64,000 nucleotides of DNA, taken from assembly GCF_014200675.1 (NCBI RefSeq), contig NZ_JACHCI010000003.1, positions 62,001 to 126,000 of the forward strand. Reading direction: 5' to 3'. The position numbers were made by a program, and so were the translations under genes. The DNA is from Janthinobacterium saanense. Its GTDB lineage: Bacteria; Pseudomonadota; Gammaproteobacteria; Burkholderiales; Burkholderiaceae_D. Positions 54,620-63,873 of the stretch are shown piece by piece; position 1 is the first letter of the stretch; each line of letters starts with the position of its first letter. Under the pieces are notes generated by a model. The model did no database searches and had not been told where the DNA came from. It was given only the letters and a program-made list of their open reading frames with translations.

Positions 54620-57529
54620 TTATTGGGGAATCGACTGCGCCAATGCCTGGCGGTCCAGTTTTCCTGCGGCGGTATAGGGCAGTGCGCTCAGCTGGCGTAG
54701 TTCGCGCGGCAAATAATGTCCGGCCAGCTGGCGACGGCAAAAGGCGGCAAAATCGCTGGCAAAGTCAGACAAATTATTTCCGTCTTGTACTACCAGCAAG
54801 CCGACCAGGCCTTGCGGTCCTTGCGCGACGGCGGCTTCACGTACTTGCGGATGGCTGGCCATGATACGTTCCAGGTGGGAGGGATGGACGATCTCGCCGA
54901 ATTCATTCTTCAACTGATCGTCTCGCCGCCCCAGCAGCTTGATGCGACCATTTCCGTCGTGGCTGGCAATATCGCCGGTGTACAGCCAGCCGCCGCGCTT
55001 GGCGGCTGCGCTGTGTGCCCGATTATTCCAATAGCCGCGCATCAGCTGGTTGCTATGTACGCGCAATTCGCCGGCCACGCCCGCTGCGACGGGAACGCCG
55101 TGCTCATCGCAGATTTGCAGCACCGCGCCGACCGGGCGTCCCAGTGCTGGCGCCTGTAGCGCAGCGTTGTCATGTTCGAAGACCAGGCACAGGCCGCCGG
55201 TTTCCGTCAAACCGTAATAATCGATGATCGCCACTTGCATGCGCTCGGCCAGCGCCGCGTATAGTGCCGATTGCAGCGGGGCGCCGGTGGACAGGATTTG
55301 CCGCAAGCTCGCCGGATGCCGTGTCAGGTGCGGCGGCAGCAAGTCCAGCATGGACAGCCAGGCCGGACCGGTCGCCAGCAAGGTGACGCCGTGTTCGGCC
55401 ACCGCCTGCAAGGTCTTGCCGACATTCAGGCGTACGGCATCGTCCGGAATATAGACCGTGGCGCCAGCGAACAGCGCCGCCACGGCCGGATTGCGCAAGC
55501 CGCTCATGGTGTGATGGTCGCCCAGCGACAACAAGACATCCTTATCATGCCAGCCGAATTCGGTGGCCGCCAGTTGGCCGCTTTGCAATAGCGCGCGCTG
55601 GTCCAGCACCACGCCCTTGGGCAGGCCGGTGCTGCCGGAAGTAAACAGGATCACCGCTGCATCGTCTGGCGCCACGCTAGTTGTCGCGGTGGCTGGCAAG
55701 TCCATCCATGTTTCCAGCAAGTCGGCCAGTACCGGCCAGCCGTCTTCAGCCGGGGCCGCTTCGTCGCCGGCGTCGTCGAGCACCAGCACCGGACAGGCCG
55801 CCACGCTGGCGGCGGCGACACGCGGCCGGTCCAGCACCAGCAATGTGGGCGAAATATGCTGCAGCAGGGTTTCCAGGCTGGCGCCGGCATCGGCCAGCTC
55901 CTTGCGCAGCGGCACCAGTACGCTGCCGTTGCGCCATACTGCCCAGCTCAGCAACATGGCTTCAGGATGGGGCGCACACAACATTGCGACCCTGTCGCCC
56001 GGTTTCACGCCGCTGGCGATCAAACCGCGCTGCAAGGCGCCGACCAGCAGTTCCACCTCGTTCCAGCCGAAGGCGCTGCCATCAGCGCCTGACAACAGCA
56101 GCGGCCGTTCGCAATACAGTGCTGGCAGCAATTGCCACAGGTATTCAAAGGTTTCCTCGCTCGGCAGCGGGCGCACGATCTGGTCGGCATAATACGATTG
56201 CAGCCGTATCATGGCGTCGCTGAGCGGCGCCAGTTGCAGCAATTCCTGGCCGACCAGCTGTGCCGCTTCGTGTGCCACCGTGTCAAATGGCAAGTCTAGT
56301 TGCCGCGCTGTTTCCTCCAGGGTGCGTAATTGCCCCAACTGGAATAACAACTGTAATTGCAGTGCATTGAGCGCTACCGGCCCCAGTTGCGCCAGCCGCT
56401 CGGCATAACAGGGGTGGCGCAGCAGTAATTCTTCCATCAGGCCGCCCAGCGCCGAGGCGTCGGGCGTAGCGCTGCCGGCCAGGCTGTCGATGCGCAGCAA
56501 GGCATTGCTTGCCGCACGCGATTGCGGCAGGCAGATATCGAGGTTGGCGCTGCGCAGCGGCGCGCCTTGCCATGCCGGCGGCAGCAGCGCCACCACGCCG
56601 TTGTAATGGGGCGTATCCGGATCGGCGTCCAGGGTCCCCTCGGCATTGAATAGCTGCACTTCGGCCATCACCATCACCTTGCGGTCGCGGCGCGCCTGCG
56701 CCCGTTCGAAACGTTGCTGATAAGCGCGGCCATGCACGATGGCGCCGCCGCGCTCGAAGAACGGCTGCGGCTGGCTATTGGCCATATGTACATGGGGAAA
56801 CACGATCACCGCATCGCCACGCGCCACGCGCAAGACGTCGCCGGCAAAGCTCAGCGGTGCGTAGCGGTGCAGGGAATCGAGACCATGTATCAGATGAAAC
56901 TGTTGATCGAGGAAAGGCAGGCCGGCGCCCGCTGCGGCAAACACGATGTCGTGATTGGGGGCGCGCCGCGCGGCCGGCAGCCAATGCGCATAACCGGCAT
57001 AGCCGAGCACATCGAAGTTGCCTTCCCAGATGGAGATGACATGTTGTTCGGGAAACGCTGCCGCCAGCATTTCGCCGCTCCAGCCAGTGCGGCCCCATGT
57101 ATCGAGTATCACGTCGCCCGCTTGCAACTGGCCGCGTACCAGGTCGAGCAGTGCATAAAAAGCGCGGGTCGATTCATTAAATGGCTGAAATGCCGCATAG
57201 CGGTCGGGAATGCGCCGGATATGGCGGTGATGGACAAAGGAAATGTAATCGGGCGATGGACTCAATTGCTGGTCCAGCGTGGCCAATTTCTGCGTCAGGT
57301 CGGCACTCTCGGCCGGCGTGGCTTCAGTGAACAGCGCAAAACCTTGCACTACGGGTATTTGTACCGCGCATAGCGGGCATTCGAGCCAGCCATGCATCAA
57401 GCGTTTGCTGTTGTCGGATTGCCCATGCGGCTGCATGGCAATACGACAAGCGGGACAGGCGAGCAGGTCCAGTGTTTTTTTCTGCATATTTTTAAAAGAC
57501 TGTTTTGCCGGATCGGCGTTGTTACGCAT
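54620..57529 (-). CDS. Zinc-ribbon/methyltransferase-like/AMP-ligase fusion
   Basis: A 969-residue three-part protein and first gene of the operon. Residues 18-70: a Trm112-like zinc ribbon (CPAC at 25-28, CPLC at 51-54). Residues about 100-310: a Rossmann-like methyltransferase domain (GDVILDTWGRTGWSGEMLAA as motif I, FHLIHGLDSLHRYAPLSFAG). A helical linker follows. From about 450 to the end there is an AMP-forming ligase (AVILFTSGSTGLPKGVVLDQ near 633, IIDYYGLTETGGLCLVFEHD, WLYTGDIASHDGNGRIKLLG, LPYTAAGKLDRQAL). It lies 25 bases before the ligase-ACP gene. Two ligases in one acylation operon is unusual. The start is ATG 57529; 57487 is an alternative. Confidence 0.82.
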   Translation of the reverse strand: MRNNADPAKQSFKNMQKKTLDLLACPACRIAMQPHGQSDNSKRLMHGWLECPLCAVQIPVVQGFALFTEATPAESADLTQKLATLDQQLSPSPDYISFVHHRHIRRIPDRYAAFQPFNESTRAFYALLDLVRGQLQAGDVILDTWGRTGWSGEMLAAAFPEQHVISIWEGNFDVLGYAGYAHWLPAARRAPNHDIVFAAAGAGLPFLDQQFHLIHGLDSLHRYAPLSFAGDVLRVARGDAVIVFPHVHMANSQPQPFFERGGAIVHGRAYQQRFERAQARRDRKVMVMAEVQLFNAEGTLDADPDTPHYNGVVALLPPAWQGAPLRSANLDICLPQSRAASNALLRIDSLAGSATPDASALGGLMEELLLRHPCYAERLAQLGPVALNALQLQLLFQLGQLRTLEETARQLDLPFDTVAHEAAQLVGQELLQLAPLSDAMIRLQSYYADQIVRPLPSEETFEYLWQLLPALYCERPLLLSGADGSAFGWNEVELLVGALQRGLIASGVKPGDRVAMLCAPHPEAMLLSWAVWRNGSVLVPLRKELADAGASLETLLQHISPTLLVLDRPRVAAASVAACPVLVLDDAGDEAAPAEDGWPVLADLLETWMDLPATATTSVAPDDAAVILFTSGSTGLPKGVVLDQRALLQSGQLAATEFGWHDKDVLLSLGDHHTMSGLRNPAVAALFAGATVYIPDDAVRLNVGKTLQAVAEHGVTLLATGPAWLSMLDLLPPHLTRHPASLRQILSTGAPLQSALYAALAERMQVAIIDYYGLTETGGLCLVFEHDNAALQAPALGRPVGAVLQICDEHGVPVAAGVAGELRVHSNQLMRGYWNNRAHSAAAKRGGWLYTGDIASHDGNGRIKLLGRRDDQLKNEFGEIVHPSHLERIMASHPQVREAAVAQGPQGLVGLLVVQDGNNLSDFASDFAAFCRRQLAGHYLPRELRQLSALPYTAAGKLDRQALAQSIPQ

Positions 57530-57680
57530 TGCAGTTAATGATTTCCTACCGCTGTGCGCAGAAACGTGATCACAGGCAAGTCCGTTGACCCATATTACAA
57601 AAGCTTACATGGGCTACGTTAATATACATTCACTTCTTGAAATATCAGTTTATTCTCTTGCTTTATTTGCTTAGCCTCAT

Positions 57681-58328
57681 TTATACCACGGCCGGCATCG
57701 GCGATTTGTCCTTGTAATCGCACAGGTCGGCAATCATGCAGTTCCAGCATTGGGGCTTGCGGGCGATGCAGGTGTAGCGGCCATGCAAGATCAGCCAGTG
57801 GTGGGCGTCGAGCAGAAATTCCCTGGGGACGAACTTGAGCAGTTTCTGCTCGACGATATCGACATTCTTGCCTGGCGCGATGCCGGTGCGGTTCGAGACG
57901 CGGAAGATGTGCGTGTCGACCGCCATGGTCAGCTCGCCAAAGGCCGTGTTCATCACCACGTTGGCTGTCTTGCGGCCTACGCCCGGCAAGGCTTCCAGCG
58001 AGGCGCGGTCGCGCGGCACTTCGCCGCCATGCTGGTCGAGCAGGATCTGGCAGGTGGCGATGACGTTTTTCGCCTTGGTGCGGAACAGGCCGATGGTGCG
58101 GATGTATTGCGTCAATTCATCGACGCCCAGCGCCAGTATGCTCGCTGGCGTATTGGCCACCGGATACAGCACGCGCGTGGCCTTGTTGACGGACACGTCG
58201 GTCGCCTGCGCCGACAGCAGCACGGCGATCAGCAATTCGAAGGGCGTGGTGTATTCGAGCTCGGTCTTGGGCGAAGGATTGGCAGCGCGGAAGCGCTTGA
58301 AGATTTCCAGTCGTTTGGCGGCGTTCAT
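57681..58328 (-). CDS. nth: Endonuclease III
   Basis: A 215-residue DNA glycosylase/AP lyase for oxidised pyrimidines. The helix-hairpin-helix [20 protein letters not shown] contains the catalytic Lys, [11 protein letters not shown] contains the catalytic Asp, and the C-terminal [17 protein letters not shown] is the [4Fe-4S] cluster (C-x6-C-x2-C-x5-C). Its ATG overlaps the rnfB stop (ATGA). Confidence 0.97.
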   Translation of the reverse strand: MNAAKRLEIFKRFRAANPSPKTELEYTTPFELLIAVLLSAQATDVSVNKATRVLYPVANTPASILALGVDELTQYIRTIGLFRTKAKNVIATCQILLDQHGGEVPRDRASLEALPGVGRKTANVVMNTAFGELTMAVDTHIFRVSNRTGIAPGKNVDIVEQKLLKFVPREFLLDAHHWLILHGRYTCIARKPQCWNCMIADLCDYKDKSPMPAVV

Positions 58329-59071
58329 GCGTCTTTTTTCGGTACGGTGGATACGTCAGGGGCTGGCGGTGGGTTGGTGCCGGCGGCTGCGGCCGCCTTG
58401 GCGCGCGCACGCTCCATGGCGGCGGCGATGATGGCGCGTTTGCGTTCTTTTTCAGCGGTTTCTTCGGGCGTGACGGTTACTTCCTGTGTCACTTCCTGCA
58501 TCTTGGCGACGGCCTTGGCGGCCAGGCGCGCGTCGTTTTCCGCTACTTCACGGCGCAAGCGCTGCGTGCGCAAGTCGTGGCGCGCACGCGCATCGTCGGC
58601 TTCAGCCTGGCTCCAGGCGTCCCAGCCGGTGGCCTCGCCGCTGACCGGGTACATGACGATACAATCGACGGGGCAGGGCGCCACGCACAGGTCGCAGCCC
58701 GTGCATAGCGCGCTTACCACCGTATGCATCTGCTTGGCCGCGCCGACGATGGCGTCGACGGGGCAAGCCTGGATGCACAGGGTGCAGCCGATGCACAACG
58801 ATTCATCGATGTAGGCCAGCGAGCGCGGGCGCTCATAACCATGGACAGGATTGAGGGGAATGACTTTTTTGCCCAGCAGACTGGCCAGACGGACCACGCC
58901 CTGTGCGCCGCCGGGCGGACACTGGTTGATCTCGGCGCTGCCTTCGGCGATCGCATCGGCATACGGGCGGCACCCGCTGTAACCGCATTTGGTGCATTGC
59001 GTTTGCGGCAGCAAGTCTTCAATCTGGTCGGCAAGTGATGGGGGAACTGGGTGCGGCACGGTCTTCTTCAA
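58325..59071 (-). CDS. rnfB: RnfB-type ferredoxin, orphan
   Basis: A 248-residue iron-sulfur protein with a 4Fe-4S (Fer4_15-like) N-terminal cluster ([26 protein letters not shown]) and two 4Fe-4S ferredoxin motifs ([36 protein letters not shown]). A long charged Ala/Lys/Glu-rich tail follows. It lacks the N-terminal membrane helix of full RnfB, and no other rnf genes are nearby; in many betaproteobacteria such a stand-alone gene precedes nth. The start used is TTG 59071, which lacks a clear ribosome-binding site and is uncertain. Confidence 0.88.
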   Translation of the reverse strand: MKKTVPHPVPPSLADQIEDLLPQTQCTKCGYSGCRPYADAIAEGSAEINQCPPGGAQGVVRLASLLGKKVIPLNPVHGYERPRSLAYIDESLCIGCTLCIQACPVDAIVGAAKQMHTVVSALCTGCDLCVAPCPVDCIVMYPVSGEATGWDAWSQAEADDARARHDLRTQRLRREVAENDARLAAKAVAKMQEVTQEVTVTPEETAEKERKRAIIAAAMERARAKAAAAAGTNPPPAPDVSTVPKKDA

Positions 59072-59298
59072 TATGCTAAAACGCCATTATCGGCCATTCG
59101 GGCCATATACAAGTAAACACAAGTAAAAAACCTGTTGCAGGCAAGGATATACGCCGCCTGCGTTCGCCACACAATTCTCACCAACTGTTGCGCGTTGCCA
59201 AAACGAAATAACCTAATACGAAAGCATTCGTTCTTGTTTGTTTGTCCATCCTTTAGTCTGCATGCATTGTCTTGTTGACTATTAAAAAGGATGTTCGT

Positions 59299-61854
59299 AT
59301 GCAAGTATTGTCTGATTCCGTGCATCCCTCCGCACCACGCCTGCGGCGGCTGGCGCAGGCGGTGTCAGTCGCCGTGTTGTTGCTGACGCAGCCTGGTATT
59401 GCTCTTGCTCAAGTCTCTGCCGAGGCCGCCGCCAACCCGCTCGATGCCGTGATCGTCACCGGCGCGCGCGGTTCGGGCCGTACGGTCGACAACAGTGCCG
59501 CGCCCATCGATGTGATCAGCGCGCAGCAACTGGTGGCGACCGGCAAGCTCAATTTACTCGATGCGCTGGACTCGGCCTTGCCTTCGTTTAATTTGCCGGC
59601 CAGGGTGCAGCCCGACCTGGGCAGCATCGTGCGCGCCGGCCAGCTGCGCAACCTCGACCCTTCACACACGCTGGTGCTGGTCAACGGCAAGCGCCGGCAT
59701 ACGACGGCCATCGTCAATGAAGATGGTTTTCCGGGTTCGGTGGCCACCGACCTGGCCTTGATACCCACGGGCGCCATAGCGCGGGTGGAAATCTTGCGCG
59801 ATGGCGCGTCGGCTATTTACGGCTCCGATGCGATTGCCGGCGTGATCAACATCATCCTGAAATCTGATGACAGCTTCACTGCCAGCACGCAAGCGGGCTC
59901 CACCTCTGCAGGCGATGGCGCCAACGGCTATGTGCGTCTCGACGGCGGCACGCGTTTGGGCGAGCGGGGTTTTGCCCACTTTGGCGCCGAATACCAGCGG
60001 CAAGGCATTGCCGTGCGCAATTTCGCCCTGAACCCTGGCTATCTGTCGTACCCGGCCGTGCGCAATAGCGACGGGCAATTGGTGCGCCTGGGACCGAACA
60101 ACAGCTTGCCGGCCGGCGCCTCGCCGAACCCGGCCGAAGCGAACCGCAACAGCAATCCGTGGCGTAATACGGGCGTGCCGCAAAGCAGCACCGCCTCGCT
60201 CAGCGCCAACCTCGGGTATGACGTGTCGGATGACGTGCAAGTCTATGGTTTTGGCACCTATGCCCACCGCAACGCCCGCTCGGCGCAGAATTTCCGCCTG
60301 CCTAACACCATTTTCAATAACAACCGCGGCTTGCTGTCCGTTTATCCGGACGGTTTTACGCCCTATGAAACCACCAGCGAAGACGATTTTTCGCTGACGG
60401 GCGGCGTCAAGGGCGAAGCGGCGGGCTGGGCCTGGGATTTCAGCACCACCTATGGCCGCGACGATATCGATGTCGGGGTGGAGAGTTCGGCCAATTACTC
60501 GCTGGCCTATCCGGGCGGGCAGACCAGTTTTTATATCGGCAACCAGCGCTACAGCCGCTCGACCAGCAATGTCGATCTGCGCCGCCCGGTGGCCCTGGGC
60601 CTGGCCGAGCCTGCCGACCTGAGCATCGGCCTGGAATACTCGCATGAAACGCAGCAGCGCAGTCCCGGCGAACCGGCGTCCTACCAGGGCAGCGGCTCCT
60701 CGGCGCTGGCCGGTTATCTGCCCGTTGATGCATCGGACACGGCGCGCCACAGCTACGCCGCCTACATCGGCCTGGGGACGAAGATCACGCCGCAGTTGCT
60801 GGTCGATACGGCCTTGCGTGCGGAAAAATATTCGGACTTCGGCAGCAAGAGCACGGGCCGCTTGTCGGCGCGCTATGACATAGCTGCCACGTTTGCCGTA
60901 CGCGGCACGCTCAGCAATGGTTTCCATGCGCCCAGCCTGGTCACGCAATCGTATTCGAATACCTCGGACCATGCAGGCGTGCCCTATACCCTGGCGCAAC
61001 CGAGTTCGGCGGCTGCCAAGGCGCTGGGAGCACAGCCTTTAAAACCGGAAAAGTCGACCAATTTTTCGGCTGGCCTGACCTTCAACCCTTCATCGACCCT
61101 GCGCTTTGCCGTCGATGCTTACCAGATCAAGGTCAGCGATCGCCTGGGCGTATCGTCGAATATCGGTATCGACCGCAGTTCGGGTCTGGCGCTCGATGGC
61201 AGCGGCCGGCCGCTGACGGCGGCGCAAGCGGCCACCATTGAAAACCTGCTGCGTTCGGCGGGCTTGACGGTGGGCAATGGCCTGGTGGCGCATTACTTCA
61301 GCAACGTGGGCGATACGCGCACGCGCGGCATCGATCTGACGGCGGAAGATGTGCTGCGCCTGGCCGATGGCAAGCTGCGCTGGACGGCGGCGGCCAATGT
61401 CAATCACACCAGCCTGGTGGGCAAGGCGGACTTGCCAGCTGTGCTGCAAGGCTTGCCCAATATCGGCACGCTCAGCAAATCGGCCGAATACGACTTGCTG
61501 TACCGCGCACCACGCGACAAGGAAATCGTCACCCTGGCCTATGAAAAGGCAGGCTGGACTTTCAATCTGCGCGAAACGCGCTACGGCAAGCTGAAACGCC
61601 TGAACGCCATCACGGGCGACGACTATCAGCTGAAAGCGGCATTCGTGACGGACTTGAGCCTGGGCTACGACATCAGCAAGCGCATCAACGTGACTGTGGG
61701 CGCCAACAACGTCTTCAACCAGAAGCCGAGCCAGGTGCCGCGTGAAGCGCGCAGCGCCTCGAATCTGGCGCAATACACAGGCGCCTACGACAACTCGGGA
61801 CCCTTGGGTGTGCTGGGTAGTTACTACTACGCCCGCGCCACCGTCCGTTTCTAA
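59299..61854 (+). CDS. TonB-dependent outer-membrane receptor
   Basis: An 851-residue receptor with a signal (LAQAVSVAVLLLTQPGIALA). The plug domain includes LDAVIVTGARGSGRTVDNSA, HTLVLVNGKRRHTTAIVNED and VEILRDGASAIYGSDAIAGV. A long beta-barrel ends with YYYARATVRF. The ATG at 59299 has AAAAGG eight bases upstream. A short inverted repeat ACGAA-AGCA-TTCGT (59218-59231) lies in its leader, but I cannot assign it to a regulator. It is followed after 40 bases by an exported DOPA-dioxygenase-like protein, so the ligand may be a catechol-type compound. Confidence 0.9.
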   Translation: MQVLSDSVHPSAPRLRRLAQAVSVAVLLLTQPGIALAQVSAEAAANPLDAVIVTGARGSGRTVDNSAAPIDVISAQQLVATGKLNLLDALDSALPSFNLPARVQPDLGSIVRAGQLRNLDPSHTLVLVNGKRRHTTAIVNEDGFPGSVATDLALIPTGAIARVEILRDGASAIYGSDAIAGVINIILKSDDSFTASTQAGSTSAGDGANGYVRLDGGTRLGERGFAHFGAEYQRQGIAVRNFALNPGYLSYPAVRNSDGQLVRLGPNNSLPAGASPNPAEANRNSNPWRNTGVPQSSTASLSANLGYDVSDDVQVYGFGTYAHRNARSAQNFRLPNTIFNNNRGLLSVYPDGFTPYETTSEDDFSLTGGVKGEAAGWAWDFSTTYGRDDIDVGVESSANYSLAYPGGQTSFYIGNQRYSRSTSNVDLRRPVALGLAEPADLSIGLEYSHETQQRSPGEPASYQGSGSSALAGYLPVDASDTARHSYAAYIGLGTKITPQLLVDTALRAEKYSDFGSKSTGRLSARYDIAATFAVRGTLSNGFHAPSLVTQSYSNTSDHAGVPYTLAQPSSAAAKALGAQPLKPEKSTNFSAGLTFNPSSTLRFAVDAYQIKVSDRLGVSSNIGIDRSSGLALDGSGRPLTAAQAATIENLLRSAGLTVGNGLVAHYFSNVGDTRTRGIDLTAEDVLRLADGKLRWTAAANVNHTSLVGKADLPAVLQGLPNIGTLSKSAEYDLLYRAPRDKEIVTLAYEKAGWTFNLRETRYGKLKRLNAITGDDYQLKAAFVTDLSLGYDISKRINVTVGANNVFNQKPSQVPREARSASNLAQYTGAYDNSGPLGVLGSYYYARATVRF

Positions 61855-61894
61855 TTTATTCCTCCATTACCTATCATCAAGAACAGGAAATCCC

Positions 61895-62578
61895 ATGTCT
61901 GACCATACTGAACACGCCGCCATCGACCTGGAATGGGCCAATCTCTTATCGCCGCAACGCCGCACCGTCTTGCGCGGCGGCGGCCTGGTGGCGGCGCTGG
62001 CCGCTTCCGGCCTGGCGGGCACGGCGCTGGCGCAAGAGGCCAAGCCGGCGCGCGTGAAACCGGCGCCCGGTAAAAGCCCCTGGGGTGAACATACGGATAC
62101 GGCGCCCACGCCGCGCCCTGTCAGCGTGCGCCCTGGCGAAGAAACCTTGCCGTCGAAACCGCGCGCCTACACCGATATCGAGAGCTATCACGCGCATATC
62201 TATTTTGACGAAGACAGTTACCAGAAGGCAGCGCTGATAAGGAAATGGGCAGCCGAGCGTTTCTCGGTCGAGCTGGGCGACTGGAATCTGGAGCCGCGCG
62301 GCCCGCACGTGACGCCCTCGTTCTACTTCGGATTTACGAATGACTTGTTGCCCGTGATCGTGCCGTGGCTGCAATTGAATAGCCTGGGATTGACCATATT
62401 GATCCATCCGAATACCGATGATCCGCGCGCCGATCACCTGTATTACGCGCTGTGGGTGAACCGTTCGCAACCGGTGAATGGCTACGCGATGAAGAAGCCG
62501 GGGCCGGGCGAACCGCGGGTCGAGCAGATCTACGTCAATACGCACCCGACGGTGAAAATCGAAACGGCACGCGCCTGA
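61895..62578 (+). CDS. Exported DOPA 4,5-dioxygenase-like protein with Tat-type signal
   Basis: A 227-residue protein. N-terminal RRTVLRGGGLVAALAASGLA followed by GTALAQ is a probable twin-arginine signal. The C-terminal 120 residues match the DOPA 4,5-dioxygenase-like fold: IESYHAHIYFDEDSYQKAA, EPRGPHVTPSFYFGF and LTILIHPNTDDPRADH, with several conserved His. Most members are cytoplasmic and lack a signal. The ATG at 61895 has AGGAA close upstream; the longer open frame is part of the receptor's shadow. It is adjacent to the TonB receptor on the same strand and ends at a strong terminator. Confidence 0.78.
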   Translation: MSDHTEHAAIDLEWANLLSPQRRTVLRGGGLVAALAASGLAGTALAQEAKPARVKPAPGKSPWGEHTDTAPTPRPVSVRPGEETLPSKPRAYTDIESYHAHIYFDEDSYQKAALIRKWAAERFSVELGDWNLEPRGPHVTPSFYFGFTNDLLPVIVPWLQLNSLGLTILIHPNTDDPRADHLYYALWVNRSQPVNGYAMKKPGPGEPRVEQIYVNTHPTVKIETARA

Positions 62579-62598
62579 GGTGGAGATAAGCTGGACAT

Positions 62599-62640
62599 AA
62601 AAAAATGGCACGCCTGCTTGCGCTGGCGTGCCATTTTTTT
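62599..62640. terminator. Bidirectional intrinsic terminator
   Basis: A perfect 16-base stem (AAAAAAATGGCACGCC pairing with GGCGTGCCATTTTTTT), loop about 10 bases, with A/T runs on both sides. It ends both the dioxygenase gene (plus) and phaZ (minus). Confidence 0.9.
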
Positions 62641-62652
62641 CAGTGATACAGA

Positions 62653-63873
62653 TCAGGCATGCTTCTGGATGAATTCGCCAATTTTCGGGCAAATGATTTC
62701 ACGCCAGCGACGGCCCGAGAAGATGCCGTAGTGGCCGCATTTCGGCGCCACGAAGTCTTGCTGCATGTGCGCAGGGATGCTGCTGCACAAATCATGGGCT
62801 GCCTGCGTCTGGCCTGCGCCGGAAATGTCATCCAGCTCGCCTTCGACCGTGAACAGCGCCACGTTGGTGATGTCTTGCGGACGCACCAGCTGGCCGCCGA
62901 CCTTCCAGGTGCCTTTCGGCAAGCTGAATTCCTGGAACACGGTCTTGATCGTGTCCAGATAGTACTCGGCAGGCATGTCCAGCACGGCGTTGTATTCATT
63001 GTAGAACTGGCGATGGCCTTCCGCCGGTTCATCGTCGCCCGTCACCAGGTGCATATAGAACTCGCGGTGGCTTTGTGCGTGGCGGCCAGGATTCATGGCG
63101 ATGAAGCCAGCGTGTTGCAAAAAGCCGGGATAGACCTTGCGGCCAAAGCCCGGATAATTCGGCGGCACGGCATAGATCACGGTGTTTTCAAACCACGAGA
63201 ATTTCTTTTCCGTCGCAAGATCGTTCACTTGCGTGGGCGAGCGGCGTGGGTCGATCGGGCCGCCCATCATCGTCATGGATTTCGGCATGTGCGGATCTTT
63301 GGCGGTCGCCATCAGCGAGATGGCGGCCAGCACGGGCACGGTTGGCTGGCAGACGGAGATCACGTGCAGGTCGGGCGCCAGCAGGCGGATGAACTCTTGC
63401 ACATAATAAATGTAATCGTCCAGGTGGAACGGGCCTTGGGTCAGCGGCACCATGCGCGCGTCGGTCCAGTCGGTGATGTAGACATCGTGCTCGGCCAGCA
63501 AGCCGCGCACCGTATCGCGCAGCAGGGTCGAGTGGTGACCGGACAGGGGGGCAACCAGCAAAACTTTAGGCTGTTGCAAGCCAGTGGCTTCTTTCTTGAA
63601 ATGGATCAAACGGCAAAACGGTTTGTTTACGACTACGTGTTCGAGGATATTGACGCTCTCGCCCTTGACGAGCACGGATTTTATGTCAAATTGCGGTTTT
63701 TCATAGTCTTTGCCAAGGCGGTACATCAGCTCGTAACCGGCTGCGATGCGTTGCGAAAACGGGGTGTGGGCCAGAGGGGAAACCGGGTTGGTAAATAACT
63801 TGGAGGACATGTCTGCCCATTGCATCACCGGAGTGAGGAAGGAGCGTTGCAGTTCGTGCAGTTGGTAAAGCAT
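62653..63873 (-). CDS. phaZ: Intracellular polyhydroxyalkanoate depolymerase (PhaZ)
   Basis: A 406-residue enzyme that degrades stored polyhydroxybutyrate. It shows LVAPLSGHHSTLLRDTVRGL, YITDWTDARMVPLTQGPFHL and the lipase-box-like HVISVCQPTVPVLAA with a catalytic Cys in place of Ser, characteristic of intracellular depolymerases such as PhaZ of Cupriavidus. C-terminal KCGHYGIFSGRRW carries the His. The ATG at 63873 (MLYQLHELQ) has AAGGA six bases upstream; the frame is open 16 residues further without support. It implies that the organism stores PHA. Confidence 0.95.
   Translation of the reverse strand: MLYQLHELQRSFLTPVMQWADMSSKLFTNPVSPLAHTPFSQRIAAGYELMYRLGKDYEKPQFDIKSVLVKGESVNILEHVVVNKPFCRLIHFKKEATGLQQPKVLLVAPLSGHHSTLLRDTVRGLLAEHDVYITDWTDARMVPLTQGPFHLDDYIYYVQEFIRLLAPDLHVISVCQPTVPVLAAISLMATAKDPHMPKSMTMMGGPIDPRRSPTQVNDLATEKKFSWFENTVIYAVPPNYPGFGRKVYPGFLQHAGFIAMNPGRHAQSHREFYMHLVTGDDEPAEGHRQFYNEYNAVLDMPAEYYLDTIKTVFQEFSLPKGTWKVGGQLVRPQDITNVALFTVEGELDDISGAGQTQAAHDLCSSIPAHMQQDFVAPKCGHYGIFSGRRWREIICPKIGEFIQKHA

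Noticed and set aside
59218..59231. Fur box in the receptor leader
   Set aside because: Only a short ACGAA-N4-TTCGT inverted repeat is present; it does not resemble the AT-rich 19-base Fur consensus.
59662..60999. 445-codon minus-strand open frame inside the TonB receptor
   Set aside because: Antisense artefact of high GC; the sense frame has plug and barrel motifs.
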